Assembly (NCBI GenBank): GCA_032334055.1
Contig: JAUOZS010000001.1
Location: 2,268,501 to 2,332,500, forward strand
DNA from: Selenomonadales bacterium 4137-cl
GTDB taxonomy: Bacteria; Bacillota; Negativicutes; Sporomusales; UBA7701
Reading direction: 5' to 3'
Length of the DNA stretch: 64,000 bases
The position numbers and the translations under genes were made by a program. The notes below the pieces were generated by a model. The model worked only from the letters and a program-made list of their open reading frames with translations. It had not been told where the DNA came from and did no database searches. Below, in pieces: positions 34,862 to 44,873 of this stretch. Position 1 is the stretch's first letter. Every line of letters starts with the position of its first letter.

Positions 34862-36679
34862 TTACCCCACCGTCCGCACCGTATCCTTGCCGGCCCGTCC
34901 GGGGTACGCCCCCTCCTCCCTGCTGCCCAGAGCGCCGGCATGCAGCGCGGCGACAAAATCCCCCGCCTTGATAACCTCAGCCAGCACCCCCTCGATACCG
35001 TCCACAAGCTTTGCCGCCTCCGTATCCGCCGCCGCCGTCGGGGCGATCCCCGCCTGACCGAGAAAGCGGAACGACTCCTGCACCGCCCGCAGCGTATCCA
35101 CCTTCGCCGGCGCCGAAATCGGCCCCCCTGAATACGCCTCATCCGTGGACGCGATCGAAATCGCATCCACCTCCAGCGCCGCCGCCAGGCAGGCGTGCAG
35201 CGCCGTCGCCATCGCCGACTGCACCCGGTCCTCGGTATGGGTCAGAAACCCGATCGGCGCCCCCGGCCAAATCGGGGCGTTCACAATCCCCCTGAGCGCC
35301 GTCACCTTCGCCGCGTTGAAATCCACGTAATTATCCTCCATCAGCCCGTGGATCATCACCTCCGGCGAATACGCGAACAACGGCTGAAGAATGGGTCGCG
35401 CCCCCAGGCGCACCGCCAGATCGGCCACGATCAGCATCCCGGCGAACGCCTTATAAGCCGGCACCCCGGCCAGCTCCTCGTTCGTCACCACATCGAACGG
35501 CAGATTATACTTCTTCGCATACAAAATCGCGTTATAACCGTCCACCGTCAGCCGCTCGGGATCGGTCCCCGCTCCCAACGCCCCGTAACAGATATTAATC
35601 TTCGTAAGGTCGGCGCCCAGCTTCGCCGCCAGCACCACCGTCTCAGGCGTATTCAGACCGCGGTGGGCGCGCACCTGCCACAGCGTCGACTTCTCCCGCC
35701 CCGCGCCGATACGGTTAAGATTGGCCGGCGTGATCACCGTACCATCCTCCTGGTGGGTGAGGAACCCGTCCAAAAACCCCTCCGTCCGCGCCCCCCACGA
35801 CGGATCGAAATGCACCACCCCGTCTGCTCCCCACGCCTCGCTCGCCAGAATATGGCCGATATCCATAAACGGGCAGCCGGTGCCGTATTGATTGAACACC
35901 AGCGGTCGCTTACGGCTATGCTGCAGCTTCAGCACCGACATGCGGGCCTTGGCTTCCGCCAGATAGCCCTCCAGCCCCGCCACCTCGTCCTTGGTAAACC
36001 GCCGCGTCTTGGGATGAAGCTCGCCTGTCTCGTAAAACCGGCGCGGCATTTCGCCGCACAGCGCCGGATAATGCTCCGGGAACTCGCCGTTGCCCTCGCG
36101 CGCCCGCCACCGCGCCGCATCCCACAGCTCGTCGCGCAGCCGGGCGCGCTCCACCCCCGGCGACGTCCTCACCTTCGCCCAATCGACAATCATCGCGCTG
36201 ATCGTCTCCAGCTTGCCCGCGATACCCGCATGGCGGTAGCGGTAATCGTAGCCGGCCGTCATATCCGCCTTTTCCTTTCGGGTCCGGGTCGGATCGGGCG
36301 CATACTCCCGCCGCTCGACGAAGCATACCACCTCCTCCACCGACGTCCCTGGGCCGAAGCCGGCGTCGAACCCCAGTTCGGCGGCCAACTCCCGCCTCAC
36401 CGCCATCCCGCCGATGCCGATCCGCGTCTTCGCCCGCAGACCGGCCGCGTCGGCCAGATCGATGAACCGGGCCAACAGTTCGGCCACGCCGTACCCAAGC
36501 GTGCGGCTGACCAGCAGCGTCCCCGCCCCCTGCCCGAGCGCCTGGCTCACAATCTCCTCCGGCGTCAGATCGGGCGGCAGCAGCACCGTCTCGTGCCCCG
36601 CCTGCTCCAGCCCGCGGGCGACCATCTTCAGGCCGATATCATGCACCGGGTCGAGCGGCGCCAGCAGCACCCTGCTCAT
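34862..36679 (-). CDS. Cobalamin-dependent mutase-like protein: N-terminal B12 domain fused to a glutamate-mutase/aminomutase-type barrel
   Basis: 605 residues. Residues 1-125 look like a B12-binding Rossmann domain: HDIG gives the H-x-x-G of the lower-ligand motif (with Asp three rather than two residues before the His), then VSRTLGYG and IGIGGMAV. Residues about 220-590 read as a TIM barrel like the large subunits of glutamate mutase and lysine/ornithine aminomutases (INICYGALGAGTDPER, VDAISIASTDEAYSGGPIS). Known aminomutases carry the B12 part on a separate subunit or at the C-terminus, so this N-terminal order is unusual. The ATG overlaps the stop of the preceding small gene (ATGA). Substrate unknown. 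Confidence 0.8.
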   Translation of the reverse strand: MSRVLLAPLDPVHDIGLKMVARGLEQAGHETVLLPPDLTPEEIVSQALGQGAGTLLVSRTLGYGVAELLARFIDLADAAGLRAKTRIGIGGMAVRRELAAELGFDAGFGPGTSVEEVVCFVERREYAPDPTRTRKEKADMTAGYDYRYRHAGIAGKLETISAMIVDWAKVRTSPGVERARLRDELWDAARWRAREGNGEFPEHYPALCGEMPRRFYETGELHPKTRRFTKDEVAGLEGYLAEAKARMSVLKLQHSRKRPLVFNQYGTGCPFMDIGHILASEAWGADGVVHFDPSWGARTEGFLDGFLTHQEDGTVITPANLNRIGAGREKSTLWQVRAHRGLNTPETVVLAAKLGADLTKINICYGALGAGTDPERLTVDGYNAILYAKKYNLPFDVVTNEELAGVPAYKAFAGMLIVADLAVRLGARPILQPLFAYSPEVMIHGLMEDNYVDFNAAKVTALRGIVNAPIWPGAPIGFLTHTEDRVQSAMATALHACLAAALEVDAISIASTDEAYSGGPISAPAKVDTLRAVQESFRFLGQAGIAPTAAADTEAAKLVDGIEGVLAEVIKAGDFVAALHAGALGSREEGAYPGRAGKDTVRTVG

Positions 36680-36924
36680 ACGCCCGCCTCCCCGCCCGCA
36701 TCGCCCAGCAGCCAGCGGTACCGGTCGGCGGGTCGATAAACGTACGCCCGGCCCCGCACCCTTACCCCCGGTCCCTCGTACTGCGCGAAAACCACATCCA
36801 CATCCTTGAACCCGAAATCCTTAAGCAACCCGAGCATATACTTGCGGCCCGCCTCCTCGCTGCCGCAAACGAAAAAAGTCTCCACATCCAGCGCGTCCAT
36901 CACCCGTTCCAGGGCCTTATCCAA
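36676..36924 (-). CDS. Small protein coupled to the B12-mutase-like gene
   Basis: 82 residues from the TTG at 36924, six to seven bases behind AGGGGGG; an ATG 18 bases upstream lacks a site. Sequence is soluble alpha/beta (LDVETFFVCGSEEAGRKYMLGLLKDFGF) with a C-terminal GPGVRVRGRAYVYRPADRY. It overlaps the next gene by 4 bases, implying a fixed ratio, as for a small subunit of the mutase. It does not resemble the small subunit of ornithine aminomutase that I remember. Confidence 0.7.
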   Translation of the reverse strand: MDKALERVMDALDVETFFVCGSEEAGRKYMLGLLKDFGFKDVDVVFAQYEGPGVRVRGRAYVYRPADRYRWLLGDAGGEAGV

Positions 36925-37040
36925 GCAAATCCCCCCTAGCATAGCCTCATGGCTAGTATTGGACGCCTTGCCAAGCTTTATACCGCCGCCCGCAGCGCCC
37001 CGCGCCGTCCCGCCTGTCTTCCGGCTGCCGGAACACTCCA

Positions 37041-37091
37041 GAAAAAAAGAGGCTGCCCGGCAACCGCGTTTTACGGTCGCCGGGCAGCCTC
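37041..37091 (-). terminator. Terminator after the YitT-type gene
   Basis: 13-bp arms GAGGCTGCCCGGC / GCCGGGCAGCCTC followed on the minus strand by a run of seven T's. The rest of the gap to the mutase operon (36925-37040) shows no gene. Confidence 0.88.
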
Positions 37092-37104
37092 GCGGGCGTC
37101 CCTG

Positions 37105-37965
37105 TCAGTGGATCGCCTTCTTTTTCACCCTCCCGCCGATAACATCGTGAACATCCTGAATCGTCACAAAAGCATCCGGATCGACATCATCGATGATCGA
37201 CTTCAACTTGGCGATCTCCAGCCTGGTCACCACCGAATACAGCACCTTCTTCGGCTCCTGGCTGTAACCGCCCTCCCCGTGCAGGACGGTCACGCCCCTC
37301 CCCAGCCTGGCGAGCAGCACCTCCCTTATCTCGTCGGCGCAATCGGAAACGATCATCACCCCCTTCGACTCGTCCAAGCCCTCGATCGTAATATCGATCA
37401 CCTTGAAGGCGACGAAATAAGCCACCAGCGAATACATCGCCTTGTCCCAGCCGAACACCAGGCCGGCGCTACCGAGGATGAACACGTTGAAAAACATGAT
37501 AATCTCGCCCACCGAAAAACCGCTCTTCTTATCGAGGATGATCGCCACGATCTCCGTCCCGTCCAGCGACCCGCCGTTACGGATGATCAGCCCCACTCCG
37601 ACGCCGACCAGAACCCCGCCGAACGTCGCCGCCAGGAAAAAATCCTTGGTCAACTCCGGAATCGGATGGAAAATATACACCCAGTAAGACAGCGACACCA
37701 CCGAAAACAGCGTCGAAATGCAAAACGACTTGCCGATCTGCTTATAACCGACATACAGGAACGGCAGATTCAGCAACACCAGCAGCAGACTAATGTCGAT
37801 ACCCGTGGTATGGCTCAGCAGGATCGAAACACCGACGATGCCGCCATCGATAATCTGATTGGGAATGAGAAAAAACTCCAGCCCCGTCGCCGCCACCACC
37901 GAACCGAAAAACAGCAGGGCGTACTTCTTCACGAACCTGACCGCCAACCCCCGCTTCGCCACCAT
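37105..37965 (-). CDS. YitT family membrane protein
   Basis: 286 residues. Five or six membrane helices in the first 200 residues (ALLFFGSVVAATGLEFFLIPNQI, GGIVGVSILLSHTTG, GGVLVGVGVGLIIRNGGSLDGTEIVAIIL) form the DUF161 part. The soluble C-terminus (GVMIVSDCADEIREVLLARLGRGVTVLHGEGGYS ... VDPDAFVTIQDVHDVIGG) is the DUF2179 domain. Length and order are typical. Function of the family is not settled; transport is often suggested. It stands alone with its own terminator. Confidence 0.93.
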   Translation of the reverse strand: MVAKRGLAVRFVKKYALLFFGSVVAATGLEFFLIPNQIIDGGIVGVSILLSHTTGIDISLLLVLLNLPFLYVGYKQIGKSFCISTLFSVVSLSYWVYIFHPIPELTKDFFLAATFGGVLVGVGVGLIIRNGGSLDGTEIVAIILDKKSGFSVGEIIMFFNVFILGSAGLVFGWDKAMYSLVAYFVAFKVIDITIEGLDESKGVMIVSDCADEIREVLLARLGRGVTVLHGEGGYSQEPKKVLYSVVTRLEIAKLKSIIDDVDPDAFVTIQDVHDVIGGRVKKKAIH

Positions 37966-38094
37966 CGCCTGCCTCCCTCACAAGCAAAAATGAAATAAAA
38001 AAGAGACTGTGCCCAGCCTCCCGCGCATCGCTCGCCATTGTTAAAACAATAATACCCATTTCCGGCAAGCCTGTCAAGCTTACCCACAAGCCGC

Positions 38095-38133
38095 AAAAAG
38101 TCCCCGTCCGCACACTGGCGGACGGGGACTTTC
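38095..38133 (-). terminator. Terminator after gdhA
   Basis: Arms AAAGTCCCCGTCCG / CGGACGGGGACTTT with an 8-nt loop and T's on the minus-strand side. Confidence 0.88.
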
Positions 38134-38167
38134 ACGCGATACACCCTGTCAATGCCGGGAACTTAAA

Positions 38168-39556
<1,389 letters not shown>

Positions 39557-39666
39557 CTAATATGCCCGTTATACCGACTCTTTACGGTTCTCTCATCCCC
39601 CCCGCCACAAAAAGCCGCTATCGGAATTAATTGACTATTTAAATAAATTATAGCACCAAATAATGT

Positions 39667-39682
39667 ATAATGTATACATTAT
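39667..39682. promoter_or_regulatory. Perfect AT-rich palindrome, possible operator
   Basis: ATAATGTATACATTAT is a perfect 16-bp palindrome in the gap between gdhA (upstream of its start) and the end of the receiver/PPDK-type gene. No regulator gene is adjacent. Confidence 0.45.
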
Positions 39683-39743
39683 TTTCGAATTTTCCTGTAG
39701 GATGGTGATGGTTGTCCCCCACCCCTTGTTCCGCCCTGGCGGG

Positions 39744-42686
39744 TCACTTATACACCACCCCCCGGAAGCTCCGTCCGTCGATCTTCACCAGGAACGGCTC
39801 TTCCCTCCTCACCAGCCGCACGCGCCTGGTCTTATCGAGCACCGGCTGGCGCAGCAGCCAGTCCCAGTCGAGGCGGGCCTCGCCTCCTCCGTAGCCGATA
39901 TGAAAGTAACCCATCTTCGTCGCCGTCAGATTATGGAAGAAATGGCTGCCCAGCGAAGGCTCCGGACGCAGATCCGCCCGGTCGACCTCGACAATCACCC
40001 GGGCCTGGGACATCTGCGACCAGTCCAGCGGGATGCCCAGCCACCTGTCCGAGGTACCCAGCCGCCCGAAGCCGATCAGGAGGCAGCGGCGCCCTTCCCG
40101 GAAAAGCCGGCCGTTCAGCTCCCCGATTTCGGCGGCGATCTCGACGCTGTCCTTCAACTCGAACGCCTCCGGATCGACGAAGATAATATCGCGGATATCC
40201 TCATAGAACCCGTTGCCGATCGTATGGTCGCTGTAGCAAAGCGCGTCCCCCCCGTCGTCCACCCGTACCTGGACGGCCTCGCTGCCGACCACCATCGGCC
40301 GGATCTGCAGGAAATAAAACTCCTTCGTCTTCTCCCTGTCCCGGGGAATATTGACGGCGAACTCGATCTCGACATCGGCGCCGAACGACTGCTTGCCCAG
40401 CCTGAGCAGATCCTTGACGATGCCGGCAAGCGGCAACCGGTCGTGCTTGAGGATCGGGGCGAAAGTCACCAGCTTGGGGCCCGGCCGGTTGACATCGTCG
40501 TGGATATAATCGTCCTCGGGCGAAAACGTGCTGCCGACGAACTCCAGCGTTCCGTCCGGCTCCGCCCGGGAGACCGGCAGCTTCTCGTAGCTGCAGTCGT
40601 CTTCGGCGCGCAGCGAAATATCGGCGGAAGCCTTCAAATTGACCGCGTAAAACGAGCGCTGCGACTTCTTGAAATAATCATCCGGCCCGGCGTACGGCGG
40701 ATTCAGCCTAGGATGGGCCGGCGAAAAACGGTACACCTGCTCGCCGTTCACCACCGCGTGCCCCAGCCCCAGGGCGAGGTTGACCGTGCCCTCCTCCGGC
40801 TTCATCGGCTCGTAGGGATAAAAATTGTACGACTGGGCCACCCCGGAGATAACCGGATAATACAGGTCGCCGTAGCTTTCCCCCACCAGCTCCTGGATGA
40901 GAACCGCCATCTTCTCCTCCTCGATGCGGATGCCGGCGTTCTTCGCGTACTGCGCGGGAGCGGCGTAGAAAACCGACGCATACACCAGCTTCACCGCGTC
41001 GCAGAGCTGCTTGCAGCGGACCGCCTGGTCCTCGTGGCTGTTGGGCGCCACATACGTCTTATAAATCCCGGCGAACGGCAGCACCCGCGAATCCTCGAGG
41101 ATACTCGACGACCGAACCGCCAGCGGGCACCGCAGATACTGGGTCAGCACCTCCAGGTTCTTCCTGATGGCCGCCGGCAGCTCGGCCGCCAGGAATGCGC
41201 GGGCGATCTCCGCCTCGTCGCGCGTACCGGCCGTGAACCCGTAAAGATCGTTATCTTCCAGGAACTGCTCGTAAACGTCGCTGCAGATCACGAACGACCG
41301 CGGCACCTTGATCCTGATATCCTCGTACTTGTCGGTAAGCTGGGCCTTGGAAAGCAGCGCGTTGATAAAGGCGATCCCCCTGGCCTTGCCGCCCAGCGAA
41401 CCGCTCCCCAGCCTGATGAAGGCATTCTCCATATCCTTCTTCGACAGCCCCTCGAAATCGAGGATGACGCCCGACTGATAGCGCTGGAAATAAGCCCTCA
41501 GCACATCGAGGATATACGTCCTGATATCGGCGACGCTGGCGAACTCCGACGCGTCGATATAGCGCAGCTTGTCGGCCACCTCCACCTCGGCGCGGGCTCT
41601 GAACCACCGCGAAAAATGATTGTGGGCCGCATGGTAATACAGGCTCTCGTCGGGAAGCTCGCGGAGGATTCGCTCGAAATTCGTTATGTCGGTCGCCTCT
41701 TCGATAATACTGCCGTCAGGGTATCGGAAGATGAACGACCCGAAGCCGTAATTCTCAAGAATGAAGGCCCTCAGCTCATGCAGCAGGTTAGACGAATTCT
41801 TGTTCAGGAAATGCACGCCGATCTCCTTCGCCCGCTCGGCGTTCTCCACCTGCTCCGACTGCAGCACGAACGGGAAATCGCTGAAGATCTCGCGCACCCT
41901 GTGGGCCAGCTCGATGCCCGCGGACGGGTTCATCGCCCCGTCCTTGGGAAAACTCACGTCGGAAATGACCCCGAGCAGGTTGTGCCGGTATCGGTAGATG
42001 ATCGCCATCGCCTCTTCGAATGTTTCCGCCAGCAGAATCTTCGGCCGCAGACGCACCCTCAGGAGGCCGTGGCTGATATTCATGGCATGCTTGACCAAAT
42101 AGCGCGTCTGAGTGAGAATCTCCGTGTAGATGAGCGGCAGGAACTGCGAATAGTACGCCGGCGAATCGTCGACCAGCAGAATAACCTGGACGCCTTGCCT
42201 GCTATCGGCCTCGACATTCAGCTTATCCTCGACATACTTGATAATCGCCAGCAGGATCTTATTATCTCCCGACCAGTAGAAAACCCGGTCGATGCATGTA
42301 TTCCTCCTGATCTTGGCGATCATCTCGTCAGTCAGGCGGTCGTAGGACAGCATGACAATCGGAATATCCGGACAGGCCTCCTTCAGCGCCTTCTCGAACT
42401 CGAACTCGCTCAGGTCGCTGACCCGGGACATCGTGATAATAAGGTGGAACGTTCTCGTCCCCAGCACCTCGAAAGCCTCCTCCTGGCTGGACACCTTCTC
42501 GATGCGCGGGATGATCGGCAGATTGAGGTCGGCAAACTGATTATATATCTGCTCCGACAACTGCCCGTCCTCCTCAAGGACGAACCCGTCGTAAGGCGTC
42601 GAAATCAGCAGTATCTCCGTAACCCTGTACTTCATCAGATCATGGACGCTGGAAAAGCGGGTCTTCAAATCGGTAAACCGTTTCAT
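39744..42686 (-). CDS. Receiver-like domains fused to a PEP/pyruvate-binding (PPDK N-terminal type) domain
   Basis: 980 residues behind GGGAGG. The first ~150 residues are receiver-like, and a second receiver-like domain begins at VQVILLVDDSPAYYS (about 163) with IGVHFLNKNSSNLL near its end. A middle region follows (about 330-430). From about 440 an ATP-grasp PPDK_N-type domain runs on: LGSGSLGGKARGIAFI, the LAVRSSSILEDSRVLPFAGIYKTYV phosphate loop, AVLIQELVGESYGDLYYPVISGVAQSYNFYP and YFLQIRPM. The swivelling His domain and PEP-binding barrel of PEP synthase are missing. It may phosphorylate an unknown acceptor under receiver control, but no reaction is established. The gene stands nearly alone. 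Confidence 0.85.
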   Translation of the reverse strand: MKRFTDLKTRFSSVHDLMKYRVTEILLISTPYDGFVLEEDGQLSEQIYNQFADLNLPIIPRIEKVSSQEEAFEVLGTRTFHLIITMSRVSDLSEFEFEKALKEACPDIPIVMLSYDRLTDEMIAKIRRNTCIDRVFYWSGDNKILLAIIKYVEDKLNVEADSRQGVQVILLVDDSPAYYSQFLPLIYTEILTQTRYLVKHAMNISHGLLRVRLRPKILLAETFEEAMAIIYRYRHNLLGVISDVSFPKDGAMNPSAGIELAHRVREIFSDFPFVLQSEQVENAERAKEIGVHFLNKNSSNLLHELRAFILENYGFGSFIFRYPDGSIIEEATDITNFERILRELPDESLYYHAAHNHFSRWFRARAEVEVADKLRYIDASEFASVADIRTYILDVLRAYFQRYQSGVILDFEGLSKKDMENAFIRLGSGSLGGKARGIAFINALLSKAQLTDKYEDIRIKVPRSFVICSDVYEQFLEDNDLYGFTAGTRDEAEIARAFLAAELPAAIRKNLEVLTQYLRCPLAVRSSSILEDSRVLPFAGIYKTYVAPNSHEDQAVRCKQLCDAVKLVYASVFYAAPAQYAKNAGIRIEEEKMAVLIQELVGESYGDLYYPVISGVAQSYNFYPYEPMKPEEGTVNLALGLGHAVVNGEQVYRFSPAHPRLNPPYAGPDDYFKKSQRSFYAVNLKASADISLRAEDDCSYEKLPVSRAEPDGTLEFVGSTFSPEDDYIHDDVNRPGPKLVTFAPILKHDRLPLAGIVKDLLRLGKQSFGADVEIEFAVNIPRDREKTKEFYFLQIRPMVVGSEAVQVRVDDGGDALCYSDHTIGNGFYEDIRDIIFVDPEAFELKDSVEIAAEIGELNGRLFREGRRCLLIGFGRLGTSDRWLGIPLDWSQMSQARVIVEVDRADLRPEPSLGSHFFHNLTATKMGYFHIGYGGGEARLDWDWLLRQPVLDKTRRVRLVRREEPFLVKIDGRSFRGVVYK

Positions 42687-42791
42687 CGTTTTCCTCCCTG
42701 CCCCGAATCGACCGTTTCACACTATACTTTTAGAATACCACCTGGCGATAATTCTGAAAATAAAAAAAGAAGCAGGTCGCGCCTGCTTCAT

Positions 42792-42820
42792 AAGACAGGC
42801 AACCACTGGTTGCCTGTCTT
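42792..42820 (-). terminator. Hairpin terminator after the 33-residue ORF
   Basis: AAGACAGGCAACC / GGTTGCCTGTCTT arms with a 3-nt loop; a second small hairpin (GAAGCAGG / CCTGCTTC, about 42770-42790) and A/T-rich sequence follow on the minus strand. Confidence 0.8.
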
Positions 42821-42921
42821 CAGGGAAGACTTGACAGCACCTCGGTAATCTCGACCGCGTTCTTCTCGGCCATATCCTGGTCGGGGCGATGGGTAATTCT
42901 GTCCTGCTTCTTCTCGTCCAT
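42820..42921 (-). CDS. 33-residue hypothetical protein
   Basis: ATG at 42921 with a strong GGAGGTGA site seven bases upstream, 33 charged residues (MDEKKQDRITHRPDQDMAEK, ending EVLSSLP), stop inside the downstream terminator stem. The strong ribosome site plus terminator argue that it is a real small gene. The hydrophilic, Asp/Glu/Lys-rich sequence is reminiscent of small spore-type proteins, but no family is assigned. Confidence 0.6.
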   Translation of the reverse strand: MDEKKQDRITHRPDQDMAEKNAVEITEVLSSLP

Positions 42922-42993
42922 GCCGTCACCTCCTAAACTGGTCCCTATATAGCCTGTGACGGCCGGCTGATCGCTATACGCAAAAAAGAAAAA

Positions 42994-43011
42994 CCGCCCC
43001 AGCGGGGGCGG
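42994..43011 (-). terminator. Terminator of the TRAP operon
   Basis: CCGCCCC / GGGGCGG arms with a T-run on the minus-strand side, immediately after the dctM stop. Confidence 0.8.
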
Positions 43012-43017
43012 CTTCCG

Positions 43018-44298
43018 TCATTTCATCAGCAGGTTCGGCAGGAAAGTACTCAGCGCCGGGATATAGGTTATTAGCACAAGCACCACGATGGCGATCCAGA
43101 AAGGCGCCCAGATGGCCCGGCTGAGCTTTTCAAGCGACATGCCGGTTATCCCGCACACCGCGAACAGCACCGCGCCCACCGGTGGCGTAACCAGCCCCAG
43201 GACAAGGTTGAAGCACACGACAACCCCCATGTGGACGGGGTCGATACCCATCTTCGCGGCCATCGGGGCCAGCACCGGGGCGACGATAACCAGCGCCGGC
43301 GCCGTCTCGATCGGGATGCCGACAAGGATAAGCGCCAGGTTGACCAGCAGCAGCACCACCCACGGCGAATCGCTCACCTGCCTGATCGCCTCGATCATCA
43401 TCTGCGGCAGCTGCTCCACCGCCACCACCCACGAAAAAGGCTCCGACAGGCCGAGCAGCAGCATGATCATCGCCGATTCCAGGCCGGCGTTGAGCAGAAC
43501 GGTCGGCAGCCGCTTCCACTTAAGCCGCCGGTAAAAGAACACCCCGACAACAAACGCGTACACCGTTACCACGCCGGCGGCCTCGGTAGGCGTGAACACG
43601 CCGCTCAAAATGCCGCCCATGATAATAACCGGCATCAGCAGCGCCGGCAATGCCTGCCAGGCGCCGACGACAACCTCTTTGAAGCTGGCTTGCTTTTCGA
43701 CCGGATATTTGCGCTTCCGGGCGATATACCACATATAAACCATCAGGCCAATGCCGAGCAGGGCGCCGGGGGCGACGCCGCCCAGGAAAAGAGCGCCGAT
43801 GGAAACGTTGGCGATAACCCCGTAAACGATGAACGGAATGCTCGGCGGAATGATCGGGCCCATGCAGGACGCCGTGGCCGTAACCGCGGCGGACACGTCC
43901 TCCTCGTAGCCGGCCTGTTTCATCGCCGGGATCATCACCATTCCGATGGCCACCGCCGTTGCCACCGCCGCGCCCGAGATGGCGGCGAAAATGGCGCTGG
44001 CCAGGATAGTCGCCAGCCCTAGGCCGCCGCTGATATGGCCGAGCAGCAGCCGGGCGAAACGTACGAGATCCTGGGTGAGCCCGCCCTCGTTCATAAGATT
44101 GCCGGCCAGCATGAACAGCGGAATGGCCAGAAGCGGGAAAGACGCCATGCCGGCGAACGCCGTCTGCGTCAGGATTGTAAGCGAAATATCCTCACCGGAC
44201 AGCAGAATATAAGTAAGGGCCGAACCGCTTAGGCCGATGGCGATCGGGATGCCCAGCGACAGCAGGATGACGAACGAGGCCACAAATAACCATGTCAT
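43018..44298 (-). CDS. dctM: TRAP transporter large permease subunit
   Basis: 426 residues with about twelve membrane segments and the DctM pattern (PLFMLAGNLMNEGGLTQDLVRFARLLLGHISGGLGLATILASAIFAAISGAA near residues 60-115, IPPSIPFIVYG near 150). It uses the sodium or proton gradient to move a substrate delivered by DctP. Start ATG overlaps the stop of dctQ by four bases. Confidence 0.95.
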   Translation of the reverse strand: MTWLFVASFVILLSLGIPIAIGLSGSALTYILLSGEDISLTILTQTAFAGMASFPLLAIPLFMLAGNLMNEGGLTQDLVRFARLLLGHISGGLGLATILASAIFAAISGAAVATAVAIGMVMIPAMKQAGYEEDVSAAVTATASCMGPIIPPSIPFIVYGVIANVSIGALFLGGVAPGALLGIGLMVYMWYIARKRKYPVEKQASFKEVVVGAWQALPALLMPVIIMGGILSGVFTPTEAAGVVTVYAFVVGVFFYRRLKWKRLPTVLLNAGLESAMIMLLLGLSEPFSWVVAVEQLPQMMIEAIRQVSDSPWVVLLLVNLALILVGIPIETAPALVIVAPVLAPMAAKMGIDPVHMGVVVCFNLVLGLVTPPVGAVLFAVCGITGMSLEKLSRAIWAPFWIAIVVLVLITYIPALSTFLPNLLMK

Positions 44299-44792
44299 GC
44301 CTCATCCCCCTCCTTCCCGGAGCCGTTCTTCACAAACCGCAGGAAATCCTCCAGCGTAACCAGCAGCATCAGGAAAAAGCCGAGCGGCAGCGCCGCGTAC
44401 GGGTAGCACATCGGGATCTGCATCGCCGGCGACCGTTGGGCGATATTGGCGATAGTCTGCTCTGTCCCGTAAAAAATCATGATTCCGAGGAAAAAGAACA
44501 TGAACAAATACCCTACACCCTGCATGAGGCGGGCCGCCAACGGCGGCAAATGCTCAAGCACGGCCACCATCCCTACCTGGTAGCCTTTTTTAAGGCCCAC
44601 CGCCCCTCCCAGCATTGTCGCCCACACCAGCGAAAAAGTCGCTACCTCGCCTGACCACGTGGACATCATCTCCAGCACGTACCGGCCGAAAACTTCGTAA
44701 GGTATGACGATGGCCATAACAGCCATAAAAAAGATGGTGCCCCAACTGGCCACCTTGAGGAGAACAGCGTTGATTCGCTGAAGCAGCTGCAT
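44295..44792 (-). CDS. dctQ: TRAP transporter small permease subunit
   Basis: 165 residues with four membrane helices and the family-like FGRYVLEMMSTWSGEVATFSLVWATMLGGAVGLKKGYQVGM core. It pairs with DctM; the genes overlap by four bases. A GC-rich hairpin separates it from dctP. Confidence 0.93.
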   Translation of the reverse strand: MQLLQRINAVLLKVASWGTIFFMAVMAIVIPYEVFGRYVLEMMSTWSGEVATFSLVWATMLGGAVGLKKGYQVGMVAVLEHLPPLAARLMQGVGYLFMFFFLGIMIFYGTEQTIANIAQRSPAMQIPMCYPYAALPLGFFLMLLVTLEDFLRFVKNGSGKEGDEA

Positions 44793-44819
44793 GAAATCAC
44801 TCCCGGGTTTTACTGGTTG

Positions 44820-44868
44820 ATGCCGGCCGCCGGCCGCCCGGTCAGGGGCGCCCGGCGGTCGGCCGGCA
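44820..44868 (-). terminator. GC-rich hairpin between dctP and dctQ
   Basis: TGCCGGCCG... and ...CGGCCGGCA arms enclose further CGG/CCG pairs. Without a T-run it is better read as a transcript-stabilising or partial-termination element that keeps the binding protein in excess over the permease; that role is inferred. Confidence 0.55.
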
Positions 44869-44873
44869 ATATA

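Noticed and set aside
39663..42848. 1061-codon open frame on the plus strand
   Set aside because: It is antisense to the receiver/PPDK-type gene, has no ribosome site, and its Arg/His/Leu/Pro-rich translation is the usual shadow of a GC-rich gene.
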